A DNA stretch of 64,000 bases from Maylandia zebra (Eukaryota > Chordata > Actinopteri > Cichliformes > Cichlidae), in the NCBI RefSeq assembly GCF_041146795.1, contig NC_135176.1, positions 19,851,786-19,915,785 on the forward strand, in the 5' to 3' direction. Of this stretch, positions 13,401-24,300 are shown piece by piece. The notes under the pieces were generated by a model. That model did not search any database. It worked only from the letters and a program-made list of their open reading frames with translations, and had not been told where the DNA came from. Both the position numbers and the translations under genes were made by a program. Positions within the stretch are counted from its first letter, which is position 1. Each line of letters begins with the position of its first letter.

Positions 13401-16400
13401 AAGCAGGCGCTTGTCCGTCCGTAGTGTGGTTATATAAAATATAAGAGAAAGAGAGAACTTTAAGAAATTAATATAGCCACTACAGTGACCATCAAAACGA
13501 TGAAAAAATATTGCCGTAAACAGTTTATTTTGCGACACCACGAAACAAACGATAGCGTAAAATGAAACGATAGACGTTTTTATATCGTCATCCGATATAT
13601 ATTGTTATATCGAACAGCCCTATTTAAAACCAGATCAAGCAATTTAAAAAAACAGAGGTACACTTGCAGTTGGCTGGTTAATTTGAAGTACCATGTGCAC
13701 AACTAGTGTTTGTTCATGTTTTCGAGAACTGAAACATATAAAATGCGATTGATGTCTAACTCCTTTGTTTTGATGATCTTTACAAAGGAAAATACATGCT
13801 GAAGAAGTCTCGCCGCACAGATGTGGAAGACCTGACTCCCAATCCACGCAAGCTGCTGCAGATCGGCACAGAGCTTCGTAAACTGAACAAGGTGATCAGC
13901 GACTTGACTCCTGTGAGCGAGCTACCACTGACTGCACGGCCACGCTCTCGCAAGGAGAAAAACAAGCTGGCCTCCAGGTAAACCACGCATTCATGTGTTC
14001 GCTGTGTACACATGACAGCTGGAGAACAGCCATATGTAAAGTCCTGATGACTGCAACAGTATTATTTTCAAAAGGCTTTACCCTCTCGAGCCTGATTGTA
14101 ATAAAGATGCTGATTTGAAAATAACCTTTGTTTCTCAGTGAGATCCTCTTTCCTCCTATTGATTAGAAACTCTTCTTTCTGTCTGTGTGTTTCAGAGCTT
14201 GCCGTTTAAAAAAGAAAGCCCAATATGAAGCAAATAAAGTGAAGCTCTGGGGACTCAGCACAGAGTACGGTACGTTGGCTCTGACGCTACATGATCTAAA
14301 TCTTTACTAGAAACAACATCTGCATGTATTTTTTCTTGCACTGTTGGCAGTTCAACGGAAACTTAATAGACAATGATGACAGTGACTGTTATGACATTTT
14401 ACTTTTTTCTTTTTTTTTCTTTTCTTTGTCAGATTAGAAATAAGATCATGATTGATAAGAATAACTAAATAACTGCTCATACTTGTCACCAATTTTAAAA
14501 AGAATTGTTACAGTGTCTAACCAGAAGACAAAAGCACAGAATTTTTTGTGAATAATCTGTGGTCAAACTGGTGTTTTCCTGCAGACCGGCTGTTGTTTGT
14601 GATCAACGCCATCAAAGAGGAGATAGTGGAGCGAGTGGAGGACTCTTCTCCGCGTCCAACCAACATGTCTGACACTCTGGAGAGACTCATAAAGGAGACA
14701 CTTGGTGAGAATCGAAAAGAAACACAAGTTAAGCCCGTATTATGCTTTCTGGGGTTTTATCACTTTATTTTAGTGTTGAAGCTTTTTCTTTATACATGCA
14801 GATGTTCTGCATATTCACAAAGCCCAAAATCCATGTCAACAGGAGTTTTTATCTTCAGTGTGCCTCAATTGCTTGAAACAACTCGTGAGTCGTGAGGGAA
14901 AAGATCCCTGGCTGAAAGTAACATTTAGACAGCATCTGAACACATACAGTGTCTCACAAAAGTGTGAGTACACCCCTCACATTTGTGTAAATATTTTATT
15001 GTTTCTTTTCATGGGACATCATTGAAGATATGACGCTTTGATACAATGTAAAGTAGTCAGTGTACAGCTTGTGTAACAGTGTAAATTAGCTGTCACCTCT
15101 AAATAACTCAGCATACAGCAATTTATGTCTAAACCGCTGGCAACAACAGTGAGTACACCCCTAAGTGAAAATGTCCAAACTGTTCCCAAAATGCCAATGT
15201 TTTGTGTGGACAGCATTATTTTCCAACACTGCCTTATTTTCCATCACTATAGAGCTTCACAGGGTGCCACTGGGATCCTCTTCCACTCCTCCATAATGAC
15301 ATCATGGAGACACATTTTGCTCCTCCACCTTCCATTTGAGGATGCCCCACAGATGCTCAATAGGGTTTAAGTCTGATGACATGCTTGGCCAGTCAAGTAC
15401 CTTTACCCTCAGTTTATTTATCAAGGCACTGATCTTTTTGGAGGTGTGTTTGGGGTTGTTATCTTGTTGGAATACTTTCCTGTGGCCCAGTTTCTGAAGG
15501 GAGGGGATCATGCTCTTCTTGAGTATGTCACAGTACATGCTGGAATTCATGGTTCCCTCAATTAACTGTAGTTTCCCTGTGCCAGCAGCACTCATGCAGC
15601 CCCAAATAGCGACGTCCCACCACCATGCACCATCATGCACCATCATGCAAGGCAAGACACACTTGTCTTTGTACTCCTCACCTGGCTTCCGCCACACACC
15701 ACTGACATCATCTGAAACAAATAAGTTTATCTTGGTCTCATCAGACCACAGGTAATCCCCCCTTAGTCTGCTTGTCTTCAGCAAACTGTTTGGAGACTTT
15801 CTTGTGCATTATCTTTAGAAGAGGCTTCCTTCTGGAATGATAGCCATTTGATGCACCTCCAACCTCTGCAGCAATGCTGGCAACATCTATTTTCAAATGA
15901 CAGCCTCTGGATATGACACGAGCACGTGCACTCAAGTTCTTTGGTCAACCATGGCGAGGTTTGTTCTGAGTGGAACCTCTCCTGTGAAACTGCTGCATGG
16001 TCTTGGCCACCGTGCTGCAGCTCAGTTTCAGGGTGTTGGCAATATTCTTATAGCTAGGCCGTCTTTATATAGAATAACAATTCTTTTTTTCAGATCCTCA
16101 GAGAATTCTTTGTCGTGATGTGCCATGTTAAACCTCCAGTGACCAGTACGAGAGAGTGCGAGAGCAATTCAACACACCTGTTCCCCATTTGAACCTGAGA
16201 CCTTGTAAAAGTAACGTCTCACGTGACACCAGGAAGGGAAATGGCAAATTGGACACAATTTGGACATTTTCACTTAGGGGTGTACTCACTTTTGTTGCCA
16301 GCGGTTTAGGCAATAATGGCTGTGTGTGAGTTATTTAGAGGTGACAGCAAATTTACACTTTTGTTCAAGCCGCACACTGACTAGTATCTTCAATGTTGTC

Positions 16401-18453
16401 CCATTAAAAGATTTGACAAAATATTTACAAAAATGTGAGGGGTGTACTCATGTTTGTGAGATACTGTCCAAATGCAAGCACTGCACTAAGCTACATCTTT
16501 GCTATCATAATGACCGCACAGCTGAAACGGTCACCAGACATCATCAACAACACAAATATAAAATCTTTTTGTTTTTTGAGTCGGGGACAGTGCAGGAGCA
16601 GGACGGCCGCCATCTTGAGCGGCCGAATATTTCTATTCAGGACTCTTTGTCTCTGGTTACAGTTAGTAACCGACACTCTCTCTTGCCTCTTTTGCTGGGC
16701 TAGCTGACCAATCTGATCAGGCTGGGTTTTATTAGCATGTGGAGACTTAACTCTTTACCCCATAAAGACAACATATCATTGCCTCCTCTTAATAACATGT
16801 TTTACACCTCAGTATGTATTAATAAACACGTGGTTTGATGACAATTAGAATAGTTTCTGGGGTTTTACAAGAGTAGCTGCCGAGGCAGAGTCATTTTGTT
16901 CTGTAAGGAGGCCTGAAATATAACAGAAACCTTTCAAGTGAGAAAAGAGAAACAAGGGTTATTGCTTGTAAGCTCTCAAGGCGTAAAGAGTTAAAGATAC
17001 ATTTTTAACTTTTAGTACAGCTACAGCGATTTTCAAGGTTAGAAAAACGAATGTTCTTTGAATATTAAACCATGTAAAACCTAAAATGCAGGACCCCAAA
17101 TGAAATCGTGGACCTCTAAGTTAGCATAATATGGTCTTTTTACAGTTGACTGGCCACCAATCAATGAGATACTGTAGTTTACGGTGACTGTGAACGATGA
17201 CTAAGAATAACTTAAAAAACATTTTAAAGACCATCAGAATTAAATTCATTGCAAAACTATCAAATATATTTGATAATGAATAATTGATGTAATCAATGAT
17301 GTATCAAAGTGATAACCACAATAAATAGGCAGATGCATTGATTATATTTATCACCATATTCAGTCAGCTATAACCTTCACAATTAGATAAGCTGAGTACA
17401 AGCATACAGCAAAATTGGAAGCACCGCTGAGCTTGGTGTATACAGACAAACATAAACATCCATCCATCCATCTTCATCCGCTTATCCGAGGTCGGGTCGC
17501 GGGGGTAGCAGCCTAAGCAAAGAGGTCCAGACCTCCCTCTCCCCAGCCACCTCCTCCAGCTTGTCCGGGGGAATACCAAGGCGTTCCCAGGCCAGCCGAG
17601 AGATATAATCTCTCCAGCGTGTCCTGGGTCTGCCCCGGGGCCTCCTCCCGGTGGGACATGCCTGGAACACCTCGCCCAGGAGGCGCCCAGGGGGCATCCT
17701 TGCCAGATGCCCGAACCACCTCAGCTGGCTCCTTTCGATGTGGAGCAGCAGCTGCTCTACTCTAAGCCCCTCCCGGATGGCCGAACTTCTCACCCTATCT
17801 CTAAGGGAGAGGCCAGCCACCCTTCGGAGGAAGCTCATTTCCGCCGCTTGTATCCGCGATCTCGTTCTTTCGGTCACTACCCACAGCTCGTGGCAATAGG
17901 TGAGGGTAGGGACGTAGATCGACCGGTAAATTGAGAGCTTCGCTTTTACACTCAGCTCCCTCTTCACCACGACGGACCGGTGCAGCGTCCGCATTACTGC
18001 AGCCGCAGCCCCAATCCGTCTGTCGATCTCCAGCTCCCTTCTCCCATCACTCGCGAACAAGACCCCGAGATACTTGAACTCCTCCACTTGGGGCATAAAC
18101 AGTCCTCCAATTAAATAAAAGAGTAATAAAGATGCTTTCTACGCAATGAAAAATAAAATCAATAAATAATAATAAATTAATAATCCTAATGATAGCAGCT
18201 TTAATGGCTCAGGTAGGCAGTGAAATTGATCGATACAGTAGACGTATTTTAGTTCAGTTGAAAGTAAAAGTTAACTTTACTTTTAGTATTTAGTATAAAC
18301 ATGTTCTAATGTATCTTTGTATCTGTGTGTGCAGTGCCATCACCTGTTGCTGGGCAGACTTCAGACTTCGTCAACAAGATCTTGGAGAACACAGGACGCG
18401 GCGATCCCACTGGCGGACTGGTCGGCCTGCGAGTCCCCACCTCCAAAATCTAG
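1461..18453 (+). CDS. crebrf: CREB3 regulatory factor (Luman recruitment factor), 9 coding exons
   Basis: CREBRF is a nuclear bZIP-like protein. In mammals it binds CREB3/Luman, lowers its activity and affects stress and energy metabolism. Coding exons are 1461-1469, 5603-5728, 8183-8358, 10513-11669, 12137-12334, 13788-13977, 14196-14269, 14585-14704 and 18335-18453. All are GT-AG with matching phases, giving 722 codons against about 639 in human; the extra length is mainly in the large fourth exon. Residues about 46-140 contain the conserved [10 protein letters not shown] and [12 protein letters not shown] segments. Residues about 416-486 are a Glu/Asp-rich run ending before [22 protein letters not shown] follows at about 509-526. 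The basic region ([10 protein letters not shown], then [14 protein letters not shown]) lies at about 605-632, followed by a weak zipper. The protein ends [13 protein letters not shown]. Several introns carry transposons; the last coding intron holds both a Tc1 and a LINE. Confidence 0.95.
3550..3773 (+). repeat. tRNA-derived SINE in CREBRF intron 1
   Basis: The left end looks like a tRNA: an A box (TAGCTCAGTAGGTAGAGTGG, 3557-3576) and a B box (GGTTCGATTCC near 3600-3611) are in the right order and spacing. A non-tRNA body follows, with GGGCGCCCAGTGGCTGCCCA in the middle, ending in a (CTT)n tail. It does not fold as a complete tRNA with a plausible acceptor stem, so it is a short interspersed element and not a tRNA gene. 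The family name is not assigned. Confidence 0.75.
4295..4685 (-). mobile_element. L2-type LINE, 3' end with the last codons of its reverse transcriptase ORF
   Basis: Read on the minus strand, 4562-4470 encodes [11 protein letters not shown] and ends FNRLMKTHF before a stop. This resembles the C-terminus of L2/CR1-like ORF2 proteins. The 3' UTR has the GCACTTTGTAACTGTGCTAT and AAGTGCTATA pieces typical of L2 tails and ends in a TTATTACCATTATT-like repeat. The 5' side is broken by a hAT-like insertion at about 4686. Confidence 0.6.
4686..5250 (-). mobile_element. Partial copy of a TAGGGCTGCCAC hAT-like element
   Basis: The segment is the reverse complement of the first half of the element at 44138-45135. 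Shared pieces include GTTTGTGGCAGCCC at the end, the GATTAGTCGACTAATC palindrome, GGTCACTTAGATAACTTA and CGGTCTTTCGCTACTCA. Only one terminus (near 5250) is present; the other end stops at a GAGCCGGTGAGAAC motif. It has no coding capacity, and it lies between two pieces of an L2 LINE. Confidence 0.65.
5251..5400 (-). mobile_element. L2/CR1-like LINE fragment with the [10 protein letters not shown] motif
   Basis: The minus-strand translation contains [20 protein letters not shown], the fingers/palm motif shared by L2, Rex1 and CR1 reverse transcriptases. It is followed by the degraded [11 protein letters not shown]. The piece is probably part of the same LINE as 4295-4685, with the region between lost and replaced by a hAT-like element. 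Confidence 0.65.
7850..8085 (+). repeat. Degenerate SINE with GCAAGATACTGAACC core
   Basis: The segment has a B-box-like GGTTTGATCTCTGG. It then has the core AGTATCCTTAGGCAAGATAC, followed by TGAACCTCAATTTG, the AAGCACTTTGATTAGAGTAGG tail and a terminal AGTCCATTTACC. I recognise this order from an abundant fish SINE with a tRNA head and a LINE-like tail. It is heavily mutated and lies just before CREBRF exon 3. A related tail appears, inverted, in each unit of the tRNA-Asp array. Confidence 0.55.
8505..8560 (-). repeat. L2/SINE-type 3' tail fragment
   Basis: The reverse complement reads AAGCACTTTGTGACTCTTTG then AAAAGCACTATATAAAG, the tail shared by L2 LINEs and L2-mobilised SINEs. No body was recognised beside it. 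The rest of CREBRF intron 3 (8359-10512) shows no gene or clear repeat. Confidence 0.45.
11697..11790 (+). repeat. Degenerate interspersed repeat in CREBRF intron 4
   Basis: The ACCAGGTTGTCTGATTGAGA and TTACAATTTCTTTTAAAAGA pieces, followed by GAGACCTGATCAAGATAGG, resemble a common fish repeat segment of the form 'CCAGGTAAGTCT..TTGAGATT..AAGAGAGACCTGG'. It lies immediately after the donor of the acidic-domain exon. Family assignment is uncertain. Confidence 0.35.
12922..13622. mobile_element. Non-autonomous hAT element (701 bp) in CREBRF intron 5
   Basis: The element starts TAGGGCTGTGCTATATGACC and ends TATATCGAACAGCCCTA, giving imperfect terminal inverted repeats. It is flanked by an exact 8-bp direct repeat TTTAAAAC (12914-12921 and 13623-13630), the hAT-type target duplication. 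The termini are rich in ATATCG motifs. No transposase ORF is present, so movement would have depended on a related element. Confidence 0.85.
14947..16466 (-). mobile_element. Tc1/mariner transposon with IR/DR ends, dead transposase
   Basis: Long inverted ends are present. The outer motif GTGAGTACACCCCTCAC and the inner motif GTGAGTACACCCCTAAG occur at both termini (14964 and 15153 on the left, mirrored near 16435 and 16285 on the right). This is an IR/DR layout like that of Sleeping Beauty-type elements. The left end is TA|CAGT; the right flanking TA is mutated. The minus-strand transposase is split: 15935-15741 carries the middle, and 15784-15302 carries the catalytic part with [16 protein letters not shown] and [11 protein letters not shown] (D, D, E). 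The N-terminal helix-turn-helix portion (16118-15936) has in-frame stops. It lies in the last coding intron of CREBRF. Confidence 0.9.
17459..18093 (-). mobile_element. 5'-truncated Rex3/RTE-type LINE, 3' portion
   Basis: The minus strand encodes the C-terminal part of a non-LTR reverse transcriptase, from [16 protein letters not shown] to [11 protein letters not shown] short 3' end follows with a (GATG)n tail, seen as CCATCCATCCATC at 17459. Flanking CATAAACA repeats (17451-17458 and 18094-18101) are a target duplication. It is nearly identical to 46657-47274, differing by only a few residues (for example TYCHELW versus TYGHELW), which points to recent insertion. The RTE/Rex3 assignment rests on the protein style and GATG tail. 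Confidence 0.85.
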
Positions 18454-19544
18454 ACAGGCCGCCTTCCACTGAGAGCAGTGGACTCAGTATTATGATCGTG
18501 CTGTCCTGTTGTAACTATGCTCCCCTCTGCATGCCCCTACAACCCAGACTTTCATGCACATTGTTAGTCACACAAACACACATACCACTTCCTGTGTGTA
18601 GGTATGTGTGCTTGTTTTTGCCATGTCATCTGTATGGCATACACCCTAGCTTTCTGGCTCTGCGCACTGCGTGCAGAATCAGCGCATCACAGTTCTCCCA
18701 ACTCATTGTGAACGTCCGTTGGGGGGGAAAAGCGCCTCTAAAAGCAAGTGATGGTTAGGTGTATAGCTAATAGCACGTCCTAAATCCACTGGTGATGATT
18801 AGATGTGTTTAACATAGCATTGTGTAGGGTTGTTTCTGTTGGAGGCTGAGACAAACAGCCGCATGAGCGTAACCACTGGAATACTTTCACACGTTTGTTT
18901 GAGGTTGTAGTGACAAAGGACGAATTTACATGAAAAAAGTTCCAGTTATCATTTCTCAGAAGACTTTCACCTCACAGGGCAACAAAAGTGGACTTGAGGT
19001 TGTCAAATGAACCCAATCGAGTAAAGCACCTTGATGAAAATGGCCTTGTAAGCTGCAGTGGAAAAAGCGGCTTGTTCCGAGGCGTTACGGGGTGGCAAGA
19101 AATATTTTGTATTGAAGGCCTAAATATGTTCATGCCATCCCTGCGAAACAATAAAGCTGAGAGTTATCATTAGAGCTTTTATTAAGCGAGAGGCGTCCTG
19201 CTGGTTTGAAGCTCGTGTCAGGCAGGAGGAAGCTTAACGGCTCATAGTTGACCATGTGAAGAGGAAGCGCATGTAGCATGGTGCTTTTTGGCCTTTGTGC
19301 TGGTTATAACTGGACTGCGTGGAACAGACCAGTGTGGGATCAGACAGAAAGTGAGGAAGATGATGATGGTGGTGCTGTTGGCGGCGATAGAGATGACATA
19401 AACAGTGATCCATCTCCTCCAGGAAACTGTAAATAACTGTGTCTCCCAGCGAACGGCACCGGCTTCCCTTTTTTGTACAGTAGAGATGACCAGGCAGTTT
19501 GGTGTGTTCATACTAGTGTTTGATCAGAGTTCTATTCATTGTGC

Positions 19545-19569
19545 CTTGTGTATGTATGTGTATGTGTAT

Positions 19570-19640
<71 letters not shown>
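19545..19640. repeat. (TG)n microsatellite with TATG/TGTA interruptions at its start
   Basis: A TATGTG-type prefix passes into an uninterrupted run of TG dinucleotides from about 19576 to 19640. It lies in the presumed CREBRF 3' UTR. The ORFs across it, which would encode poly-Cys-Val or poly-His-Thr, are artefacts. Confidence 0.95.
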
Positions 19641-19644
<4 letters not shown>

Positions 19645-21007
19645 TCTCCGTAAGAGTGAGTGAGTGTGAGCGGGGCTGAACGAGGAGAGGTGATCGGCCA
19701 GAACTCCCAGCCTAGGAAAGGACTACTTATAGCGAGTGCGATGAGGGACACGCTGGTGGAGTTTGTTGTGTCTTTCAGCTGTTTCGAAGATATTCTGAAT
19801 GTACATAAACAAATGGAAGCTCTTGTCGCGTGATGCCACAGAGTCTGTGTATATAGGAGGGCTCTGCAATAGATTACTTTTGGTTTTTGGTACTTTCGTC
19901 TTTGGGGATTTTGGGGGGGGGTTTAAGGATGACAGATATTTTTCTTTTAGAGTTACAAAAAAATATTTGCACACTATCTTTTGATTATGTTTTGTACCAA
20001 AGACACATGCAACGAAATGGCGACCAGCCAGTTAAAGTAAGGTTTTGCACAGCTTACCTGACGCCGTATTGAATGTAAGATTTGTGGGAGGGTCAGGGAC
20101 TTCATAGAACTGTGAAATTAGCTTGGGTCCAATTCTGTACAGAAAAGGAACATTCATTTGCTTCTTCTTATTATTATTATTATTTTTTGAATCTAAAATT
20201 GAACCCCTCTGTTGGCTTCTCCAGTAGATTTATTGCTTAAGGAAGCCCTTCATTCCTGAACTGATTCCTCCCTCCACCTGCTCATTGTGTTAATGGCGCT
20301 AGCTAGGATGAATACCAAGAGTGCTACTAGATAAGCTATGTTACAATTTTCTTTTCTTCTTCTTCTTTTTTTTTGCTTGTTAAAATTTCTCAAACAGTAA
20401 CCAAAATCTTGTGTTCCTGTATCACTTGTTTGATTTCTGTATGTAGATGAGGTCTATAGACAAATATATTAACTGAATATTGTACATAGAAACATTAATG
20501 ATATATCTATGAATGGTGAAACGCCACTTTTCATGACAATTGATTCATTTTTAAGCATGACACATTTCTAAAGCCTATCCTTGCTTTGAGAAAGTTAGAG
20601 TACAACAAAAAACCCAACAGAAAAACCAAAAAAACATGCTCTTGTTATATTTTTGTATTTTAGCTGCCTGCTAGATTTCCCGTTGGTTTGGGAGTGTTTG
20701 TTGGTCACAGGTGGAGGTGTTTGGCTGATGGTTTGATCTATAAGCTCCACCCTTTCTGTTATTCTTAGCTGGCTGATTTGAAATACAGAGAATCAAGACA
20801 GGATTTATATAAAACACAATGCCGCGAAGTGCTGGTCTACTTTGAGGGGTCTGTGAGGGGGAACGTTGAAGTGGCGCTGTCGGCGGTTCTAGCGTGAGAG
20901 CAGATAAGGAGCGAGATACAGTGTTGTGTCAGATGGTGTAAGAAAGCCAGAGCCATCTGAGTGTGGCTGATCTGGATTCAGCGCTGTCGTTTAGATTTTC
21001 ATGCATA

Positions 21008-21387
21008 CAGCAGCGTGCAAAAGTCTCGGCGCAGATGATCTAACTGATCTAAACAAACAAAAAAAAGACGAGCAATGTAAAGAACTCTAATCATGCAAAT
21101 TAATAATCTACATATAATACTCGGAATCAGTGTAACAACAATTTTAAAAAAAATCTGGTTGACACTCATTTTTACTCCAAGCGGCATCATTACTGCCACC
21201 CACTTTGCTGAGGAAATTCAGCCCTAATAAGAAAGAAAATACACTTATCAGGCTACAGCTTCACCTTTTGGTGTCATTTTGATATAAGAGGAAAATAAAA
21301 AGATAATCATTCCATCTTTAACTTTATGCCTTTTCATATTAGTCCGCTATACAGAGTAAAACTTGCCCAGACTTTTGCATGCTGTTG
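21008..21387. mobile_element. Short mariner-like non-autonomous element (380 bp)
   Basis: The ends are inverted: CAGCAGCGTGCAAAAGTCT at the left and AGACTTTTGCATGCTGTTG at the right. Both are directly flanked by TA (21006-21007 and 21388-21389), the Tc1/mariner target. There is no transposase ORF. It lies in the presumed CREBRF 3' UTR and so would be transcribed with that mRNA. Confidence 0.8.
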
Positions 21388-24300
21388 TATTCTGTCTTGA
21401 AGCATGAATTGTGTATTTTCCTGAGATGGTCATCGCTGCCTCTGACCTTGCTTTGCTGAATTGAATCTCCATTAGTCATATCCTTCCTGACTGGTCACAG
21501 ACATAAAGAATAACTTTGGTTACCAGTTACGGTAAAGTCCTTTAAGGAGATGCTACCTATTCTGGGAATGTTTCACAATTCAAGCAGAATTGATTTATTT
21601 GGAGGTCATATTAAAACGAGAAAAATGTGAATTTGACAAAGCTGAATTCAGACTGGCGTGACGTGAGTCTGCTGATGATAAAGTTTGTGTTGTGTGACTG
21701 AATAACAGCTAGTGCTACACACACACACACACATATAGATTTTTTTACTGTTTTCCGTTCCGTCTAAAAAGGGAGAAATGGTGCTTTTTCTGAAACTAGA
21801 ATGACGAGTATCCATGATTCATATTTGATTCTTAGACTAGTTGTAGCCTAATGACTTGCTCTCCCCTTACCGTCCATAGCTATTTTCTTAGTAGTGATTC
21901 AGTTTTGTAAATAAACTATAAGTTAATATGTATCTTCTAAATGTTAAATATATGTATAGAATACTCTATCTTATATGTTTAAAAAAACCGAAAGCACTTT
22001 GTCCAAAAAAGAAAAAAAAAAACAAAAACAAAAAGAAAAGAAAAGAAAAGAAAAGAAAAGCATTTTTTTCTCTTCCATTTGCTGCTAAATGGCCTGGCGT
22101 GAATGCTGCAAGTGTACTTGACGACTACTTGCTTGGATAGGTCTATTGCCTGACTCTGCTAGGTCTGTAAACTAGCGAGGGGCAGGTGTACGACCTGACG
22201 AGGGTTAGATCTGCACATTTCTGGAGCCATGACATGATATGAGCGCACAAGAGCGTACCATTGCATGGCTTTGGGAAGCCCAGTGTCTTGACAGGATAGG
22301 TCTATTTCCTGGTCAGGGACCGAGTGAAAGTATGTTTGTGGTCTTAAAAGAAAACAAAAATTATTAAAAAAAAACCTTAAAAAAAAAAAACAAGAGGGTT
22401 TTGATTCCAGGGCCCCTACGTTGATCTTGATGCTGACCCCCTTGGCGTCACGATTCATTTGCCTTCAGTAGAGGTTTCCTATGGAAAAACTGATTCTGCT
22501 TTGGCTTCCTCTTCAGGGTGATGTACAGTGTAGACACATTTCTTCAGAGAGCTATATTGTTATCATTTGTAAACTGATTTCTACTTGTGACTTATTGAGG
22601 AGGAGGGTTTAGCCTGGGGCGGCCAGGAAGAGCTTGTTTGAAAGACGTTGCTCCCGGCCGCCTTGGGGGAAGTTACTATATCACTGTACTGTATGGCAAG
22701 CCAATTACAAATGGAGACTCAATCCGGACACTTATTGCCTTCTTAAATAACTTTTCACACACAAACAAAAATAACAACATGGCAGACAAAGTCGGCTGCC
22801 CAGAGTGGGGGGGGGCCTAACATTGTTCTGCCGATATGGTAAACAACAACAACAACAAATCAATTCAGCCTGACTGGCTCAAAACAACCTTGACTAAAGT
22901 AGCAGACGTGATGAAATGTATCTGAAAGAAAATGACTCCAAAGGTTTGAACTGCTTTGGAAGCGATGCTTTCGGGTATAATTTCATCCAGGTCTGGCAAG
23001 GGGTCAGCAGTGGTTGAAGGGCCGCTGGTTGACGGCCGGCTGACAAGAGAAGCGTGCGTGTGTTTTGCTGTCGATCACAAGGCTGGTTACAAGAAAGAGT
23101 CCTCACAGGTTTTTACATTTAACAGAATAGGCGCAAGCTGTGCAACTTTACATTCAAACCAGGAGACTCTGTGGCATTTTAACAGTTAAGGAAATGAGTG
23201 AAAATCCACGCCAGTAAAACTATTCCTTTTATTCTTTTCTGTTTTTTTTTAAATTTTTATTTCTGATTACATAAATCCTATACAGTCAAATATTAAGCTA
23301 ATAGAGTGTGTAACTTTGTGCTACTCTTGTCCAATAAAAGCTACGTGGATCCATAAAGCTCTTCTTCAGCAAATCAGGGTAATATCGTTCTTCTATCTGA
23401 CATATGTGATGACATATATAAAAATCAAAAGAAAGTATATTTATGTATTCCAATTATTGTCGCCATTCTTTACTCTGTACAAAATATTGTGCGTACTGTA
23501 TGTGTGTGAGAGAGAGTGTGTGTGCGTTATGAATCGTTAATGTCAATCACTATGGTGCAATGCTCTATAAAAGTTAAAAGCAAAGGCCAACAGACTTGTT
23601 ACAAAAAAACTCACAAAATGTCACCGTTTTGTCCAAATTTGGTCTTCTTGCAAACACAATCTGCAGCATCTTCCTCTCTGAATGGTTTCCACTCTGATTT
23701 CCAGTCGTGATCCAGCTGGGGTTTGTCACATGGTGCTGATTACGTCTCGTTGTCCCGAGAAATGCTACGAGGATTTATAAAAAAAACAAAAAAAAAAGGC
23801 ACCCGTATTCAGATGTGTTTACAGAAAACACTCCGTGTGACCATTTCATTCAGTGTAACTATGATCAGATCAGACTTCCGCCCAGATCACTTTCACTGAC
23901 TCACTGTTGGACCAATCAGAGGAAGAGTTGTACTGTTTCTTGTTTAAAACAACAACACCGCTTCTGTGCTATCGACTTGTATGATCGTTATTGTTAAGCG
24001 TACCAATACTTCTTTTGTAAAAGCCAGTCTCACGGATTTGATACCACCGCTCAAAGCCACAGAGGTTCTGTTAAAGATCACGTGGATGTAGCTTCATTCA
24101 GAAAGAGCAGTTTTGAATGAGTGCAATTAAGTGCATAGAAGTGCTCTTGAGATGATTTTTAATAGGGTAATGCTTTGTTTTACAGTGTGTAATAATTTCC
24201 AAAAAAATGTCCAGTTTCCTCCAGTACAGCTTTGTGTAATTTGGTGCTAATTCAGGAGAAAGTATTGAAATCATAAACTTCCAGTTATATTATTGGAGTC

